The translations under genes and the position numbers were made by a program. From Linnemannia hyalina (lineage: Eukaryota; Mortierellomycota; Mortierellomycetes; Mortierellales; Mortierellaceae), in NCBI GenBank assembly GCA_019671135.1, contig JAHRHY010000017.1:1054001-1118000 (forward strand): a DNA stretch of 64,000 nucleotides, read 5' to 3'. Positions within the stretch are counted from its first letter, which is position 1; the number at the start of each line of letters is the position of its first letter. Under the pieces are notes generated by a model. That model had not been told where the DNA came from and did not search any database. It saw only the letters and a program-made list of their open reading frames with translations. Shown here piece after piece: positions 59,521 through 64,000 of the stretch.

Positions 59521-60600
59521 CCTTCCTCGAAACCCTTTTTCGCTCCCAATGAAGACTTGAAAGAGCGTTTTCAGGAGCACAAGCAACGTTTAGTGTGCAA
59601 GAAGTGTCATTCTAAGGGCACATTGCGTTTTGAGATGAGCTTAAGGATTTTTGAGATGTGTACAATTTACCGTTGGCATGAAGCGGAGATGAATGTTCGC
59701 TTACAGGAAGGATATCACATATGGACGTATGAATACCAACAATCGTATCGAGTCCTACCATAATCAGATCAAGAGGTACTATAATGCTAACAGCTGGCTC
59801 GGTATGCAGACAGTGCTATTTACACCTTGTATCGCCAAGTTCTACCTTCCTACGAACTCAAGTGCGTCACCAGCGATTCAGGAGCAGGACGTATGTTCTC
59901 AGGAAGTAGGAAGACGGTCGAGTTAATCAATGTAGCAAAGGAGCATGCCGCAAAGGAGATGTCCGACAACAAGTAAGAGCGTATCAAGTATGAAGGATAT
60001 TCGACCGTCAAGATCCGATCCTAGTCCAAGAGAACGGCCAACTGAAGGAAAGTTTTTTACAGAATGAACGTCGAATATGAGCGTGGCACGATCTCTAAGT
60101 GTAGTTGTCCTACTGTCTTCCAGCCTGGGATCGAATGTCATCACCTTGCGTTGGTCAAGATGGACCTGAAGCACTTGGAATTCGACAACCGACAGAGGCA
60201 CGTCGGATAGAACCCCGGCTTTGTTCCACCGGAGACAGCTGGAAGAGTGGCCAGGCCTGCACTCAAGATATTCACTTTGGAGGATGTCAACGGTATGAGG
60301 GAAGAGCTTAAAAAGGCGGTCAATGTCATCATGCTTCTGAAGCCTAAGGACTAACAGCTCATTTGCAGTCGTCTTCAGGCTACGATCCTTAAGATCAAGC
60401 AAAACCAGAAGATAGAACAAGAAGGCGGTGGGAAGAAGGCCAACAGAGTCGAGGGATACCGAAGTAAGAGACACATATACAGCAAATAAACTATTGTCGT
60501 TGCTAGGACACTCTATCTCACGACTGCCGCATTTGATGTCGCGAGAGAAATCGTAATAGAAATAGTGGGGACAAAAAGCCAAGCGAAGACAAGAGGAATA
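59521..60600 (+). mobile_element. Mutator-like (MULE) transposase remnant with SWIM zinc finger
   Basis: Broken frames give the C-terminal half of a MULE transposase. TNNRIESYHNQIKRYYN (about 59733-59785) is the block that follows the catalytic core. It is preceded by RWHEAE in a different frame and followed, after another shift, by RYADSAIYTLYRQVLPSYELKC and KTVELINVAKEHAAKEM. Then comes CSCPTVFQPGIECHHLALVK (about 60100-60160), a SWIM zinc finger of the CxC...CxH type. Later in-frame pieces are broken by stops. The upstream catalytic part and terminal repeats were not found. It is an old, inactive copy lying between monooxygenase copies C and D. Confidence 0.75.
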
Positions 60601-60748
60601 TGAAACAGGGTGTCGTGGATAAAGAGATCCCGTTTATTGCACAAGAGATAGGTGCTACGAGCGCCGTTGTCGATCTGTGCCTGGAATGTGGTAGGAGGGC
60701 GAGTGCTAAGAGAGGAGAGAGAGAGAGGGAGAGAGAGAGAGAGAGAGG

Positions 60749-60781
<33 letters not shown>

Positions 60782-61434
60782 TGTGTACATGTTTGTGCAG
60801 AGACTGTGTGTGTGTGGGTGGGCAGAAAAGGCCTTCAAGTTACAGAGGGCGTAGCTTGGGTATTTTTGAAAAATACCAGAGTCTTGAGAACAACGCCGAC
60901 AAGATAACTTGCTATTCGCAAGCCCCGCAGTTCCCGTCCCTAGGTTTGGAATCCTCCTAGCCTGTGCCAGCCTCGTCGTTGGCACAGGCCCCGTCGCCCG
61001 CCCCAACCTCGAACGATAGGCCAACGGTCCCTAAGACTTCGCTGATCCCCTTCCAACAACGGCAGTTGGCGTTTTACGCCCAGCAACAACGGGTGCTGTT
61101 TGCGCACATCAAGAAGGTGGATGAGAGACTCTCACCAGGTTCCAATACAAGTACGAAGAGGGCGAGAGAGGCACCTCCGCCCACGACCTCTTCCCTTCTG
61201 CTTTGATCTGGCATTTTTTTCCCTCCTCTCTGTTTCTGTTTATCCATTGTTTTCACGCGCACCAGCTCTATCTTTAACCATTCCCCTACTCCCATTGCTC
61301 CGATCCTCATGTCTGCTGCCACAAACGAAATTCGCCAGATCGTCGCTGGACTGAAGATCGGAGCGACCAAGTTTGATGGGCACTTCCTGGTGGTGGAGGA
61401 CCTTGACGGAGCGGACCTCTTGGTCGGGATGCCG
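60601..61434. other. Mobile-element debris upstream of copy D
   Basis: A GA microsatellite covers 60713-60778. An open frame at 60964-61206 encodes a Pro/Ser/Gln/Arg-rich peptide. At 61309-61434 a short frame reads MSAATNEIRQIVAGLKIG and ends GADLLVGMPMD, which resembles the end of a retrotransposon-type protease but is too short to be sure. The homology shared with the copy C leader starts abruptly at about 61435, so this is the edge of a duplicated block. Confidence 0.4.
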
Positions 61435-61809
61435 ATGGATACATGCATAACAGCTTACCCCCAATGGCCTATACTACACCCTTATGGCCTTTTTCTCTCA
61501 CTCTCTGCCCGCTGATTCATGTGCTTGTCCCTGTCTATCTCGCCCTCTTACCATCACTCTCTTCATGGCCATGTGTATTCACCTATTGTTCCTGCAAGGC
61601 ACAGAGTATCATGGTTGCACAACAGTAAACAAATGGTGAGCCATGTTATTGCCACTCTACGCCCTCATCTCTTTTCTCTTGCATCCCTCGCTTGCTCATC
61701 TACTTTTCTTCTTCTTCCTCATCTCCCCTATTCCTTTCTTCCCGACCTTCACTACTTGTCTCTCATTCCGACATCACGACATTCACACATCACTACACAG
61801 AACATAACC

Positions 61810-64000
61810 ATGGAGATCAACCCCGCCGTCACCTTCAAGCACGACCGCTCTATTATGTATGCAAAGCGACCCAAGGTTCTCATTGTTGGAGCTGGTCTCG
61901 GAGGTCTGACCTTGGGCATGCTTCTGCACAAGGCCAATATCCCTTTCGAGATCTACGAGCGTGCCGCTGTGGTCAAGCCCCTTGGTATGGTGTCCATTGG
62001 CCAAAGTCTTAATCCGTTCCTGACCGCTGATCAATCGTCACTGATGACTTTAATTGATTTTCTTTTTGCAGAAGGGTGTATCAGTACGTAGAGACTAACT
62101 CCCTCTCTCTCTCTCTCTCTCTCTCTCTGTTTATTTGAATCGCTTAGGATCGGCAATGTTCTTCAACAGCACCACCGCCCCTTTGTTCAAGCAATGTGGA
62201 ATCTACGATGAGTTCCTCTCTATCGGGAAATACCTCTCTAAAATCGACATGTGCACCGAGGATCGAAAAGTCGCCTTCAAATTGAGTTTTTCAGGGCATG
62301 AGGAAGAGTAAGCATAACACAGATTGTGTATTAATCTCTTTTGAGCATATGGTGCATTGTCCAAAAAAAATCCTTTCACAGAATGAAAGAACTAACAGGT
62401 CTTTGGGCCTACTTGTTAGATTTGGCGCCAAGGGATACATTGTCGCCCGTCCTAAGTTGTATGACCTGATTTTGCGCCAGATCCCTACCGAACGTATCCA
62501 CATGAACAAAAAGGTCCTTACCATGGAACAAGGCGGCAACGGGGTCCTCGTTCGATTTAGCGATGGAACCGAGGCTGAGGGAGACATTCTTGTCGGAGCT
62601 GACGGCGCCTACAGTGCTGTTCGTCAGAACCTCTATGCAAAGCTGAAGAAGGAAAGCAAGTTGCCGGCGACCGACGCTTTGCCCCTCCCCTTCAGCACTG
62701 TCTGCATTGTCGGCCAGACTCGTCCTCTCACCCCCGAACAGTTCCCAGATCTTGGGAGAGAGGAGTCTGTATTCTCTCGGGTTATGGGCGCAGACAAGAT
62801 GTATTCTGTAAGTATATGAAAATGCGCGAATGCCGGCATACGAATGACTTTCTTGGTGCTTTTGGAGCTCCAACATGCTAACTTGCTCATACCTTCATCA
62901 TTTTCTTAGTGGGATACATTCACCACCGCCCAAAATACCGTGTGTTGGGGTGCTGTGTTATACCTCGACGAAAATACAAGCAAGGACAATGATTCATTCC
63001 GTAATTCGGAGTGGGGACCTGAGGCTGCGATGGCAATGTGTAAGGAGGTCAAGGATTTCCCTGTAGTCAGTGGAGGTGACAAGAAGCTCACTTTGGGAGA
63101 CTTGTTCGAATGGTCTGACAAGGATCTTATCTCCAAGGTCATGTTGGAAGAGAAAGTCTTCAAGACTTGGTACAGCTGCCGATCAGTACTCATCGGCGAT
63201 GGTATGGTGACATGACTTTTAGCGAAGCAATCGCGCTACATTGAAGGCTACATTGAACACTACATTGAACAAGGGTTGCATTCCTGCAATGTCACTGACA
63301 ATCAGCTTTATTATTCCTATTTCTATTCTTTTTACCATTGTGTAGCGTGCCACAAGGTACAGGAATATATTGTTAATCAGAAAGGAGACAAGGACGCACA
63401 CTCACATAGGTAACCCACGTACTTACCAATTCCTTCTTTTGTATTTTTTTCTACTTCCTTTCTAGATGAGTCCTTCCGGCGGTGCTGGCGCATCGAATGC
63501 TATGCACGATGCCATTGCATTAGCAAACCGCATCAACGGCCTCCCATTCCATCCCATCGCCGATGAAATCGAGGCTGCTTTCAAGGAGTACCAGAACGAG
63601 CGAGTTGGATGGGTCAATGCAGCTTTTGAGAACAGCAAGCTGTTGCGTAACATTGTCGGACAGGTACCCAACTGAATGCTATCTTCGCTCCTTTTTTTTT
63701 TTTTTTTTTTTTTTGGTTGCTACTTCTTAGAAATCATCTTCATTCATGTTAATATTCCTCCTTTCATCCCTATTTTTTTTTTCTATGCGCAAAAAGTCGA
63801 TGTCGTCAAAGATCACGCGGGCCATTATCAAGCGAATCCCGGCATGGCTCATGCGGAAAATGGAGTCCCGACAGTACTGCCATCGCCCACAGGTCGCGTT
63901 TTTGCCTCTCGTAGAGGACAAGGGAACCTTCCTACCGTCGCCTCAGCCAAGCTTGGCTATCAAAGCGCCTCAAGAAAAAGAGACGGTGGACTCGATTGCC
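61810..64000 (+). CDS. FAD-dependent monooxygenase, copy D (7 exons, 3' end outside window)
   Basis: The exons are 61810-61984, 62148-62307, 62420-62807, 62910-63201, 63346-63356, 63466-63663 and 63797 to beyond 64000. The visible part is uninterrupted and has the same FAD motifs and micro-exon as the other copies. The exon 7 frame is still open at the last base. Intron 1 is of the A type (with the extra segment beginning GTATGGTGTCCATTGG). Intron 6 begins like copies B and C and, after a long T run (63693-63714), continues like copy A. Intron 4 has three 12-bp units. It is in the same orientation as copies A and C. Confidence 0.88.

Noticed and set aside
61309..61434. Retroviral-type aspartic protease fragment
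   Set aside because: Only about 40 residues with a loose resemblance (GADLLVGMP) and no DTG active site; kept as debris, not called as an element.

Overview
This is nuclear DNA of a filamentous fungus, most probably an early-diverging one (Mucoromycota, and within it Mortierellomycota by gene content; the lineage is inferred, not proven). The evidence is: protein genes split by many short GT-AG introns of about 50-250 nt; fungus-specific proteins (Cbp4, Sls1, End3, Rtg2, Kel3, a Kre9/Knh1-type GPI protein); genes retained by early-diverging fungi and animals (the gamma-secretase subunit APH-1, TTC36); and two kinds of eukaryotic tRNA gene. There are no operons, so each gene is its own transcription unit.

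Layout. 1-53: tail of an unknown + strand gene. 576-1532 (-): FIS1, divergent from 1877-2315 (+): CBP4. 2756-3838 (+): APH-1. 4032-6548 (-): SLS1, divergent from 7034-9088 (+): END3. 9374-10892 (+): an RRM/YDRG-repeat RNA-binding protein, convergent with 11454-13005 (-): tyrosine aminotransferase. 13.0-17.2 kb holds no recognisable gene. 17401-19610 (+): FAD-dependent monooxygenase, copy A. 19.86-21.2 kb (-): decayed F-box/LRR-type gene. 22979-23051 (-): tRNA-Phe. 24508-27000 (+): RTG2. 27204-30693 (-): KEL3/KLHDC4-type kelch protein. 32087-33172 (-): Ser-rich protein of unknown function. 33.2-41.0 kb is a long gene-free stretch rich in simple repeats. 41010-42024 (-): TTC36. 42629-43174 (-): secreted GPI protein. 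45235-46822 (-): mpaB-family oxygenase gene with three apparent frameshifts. 46966-47672 (+): dead Tc1/mariner transposase.

The most remarkable part is 47.9-64.0 kb. It has an inverted repeat with arms of about 3.4 kb (47941-51357 and 52489-55905). Each arm carries a complete FAD-monooxygenase gene (copies B and C) and a tRNA-Ser(GCT) gene. The 1.13 kb spacer contains an 8-bp tandem repeat. A decayed Mutator-like transposon follows (59.5-60.6 kb), and then a fourth monooxygenase copy (D), which runs off the window end. The four copies share a seven-exon structure, including an 11-nt micro-exon, yet are mosaics in their introns. They therefore look like a recently amplified family that exchanges sequence.

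Functionally, the left 13 kb is housekeeping and rich in mitochondrial proteins (FIS1, CBP4, SLS1; RTG2 further on signals mitochondrial state to the nucleus in yeast). The right 17 kb is accessory DNA shaped by transposons and duplication. Exon coordinates below were chosen by hand from splice signals, reading phase and family similarity; no transcript evidence was available.
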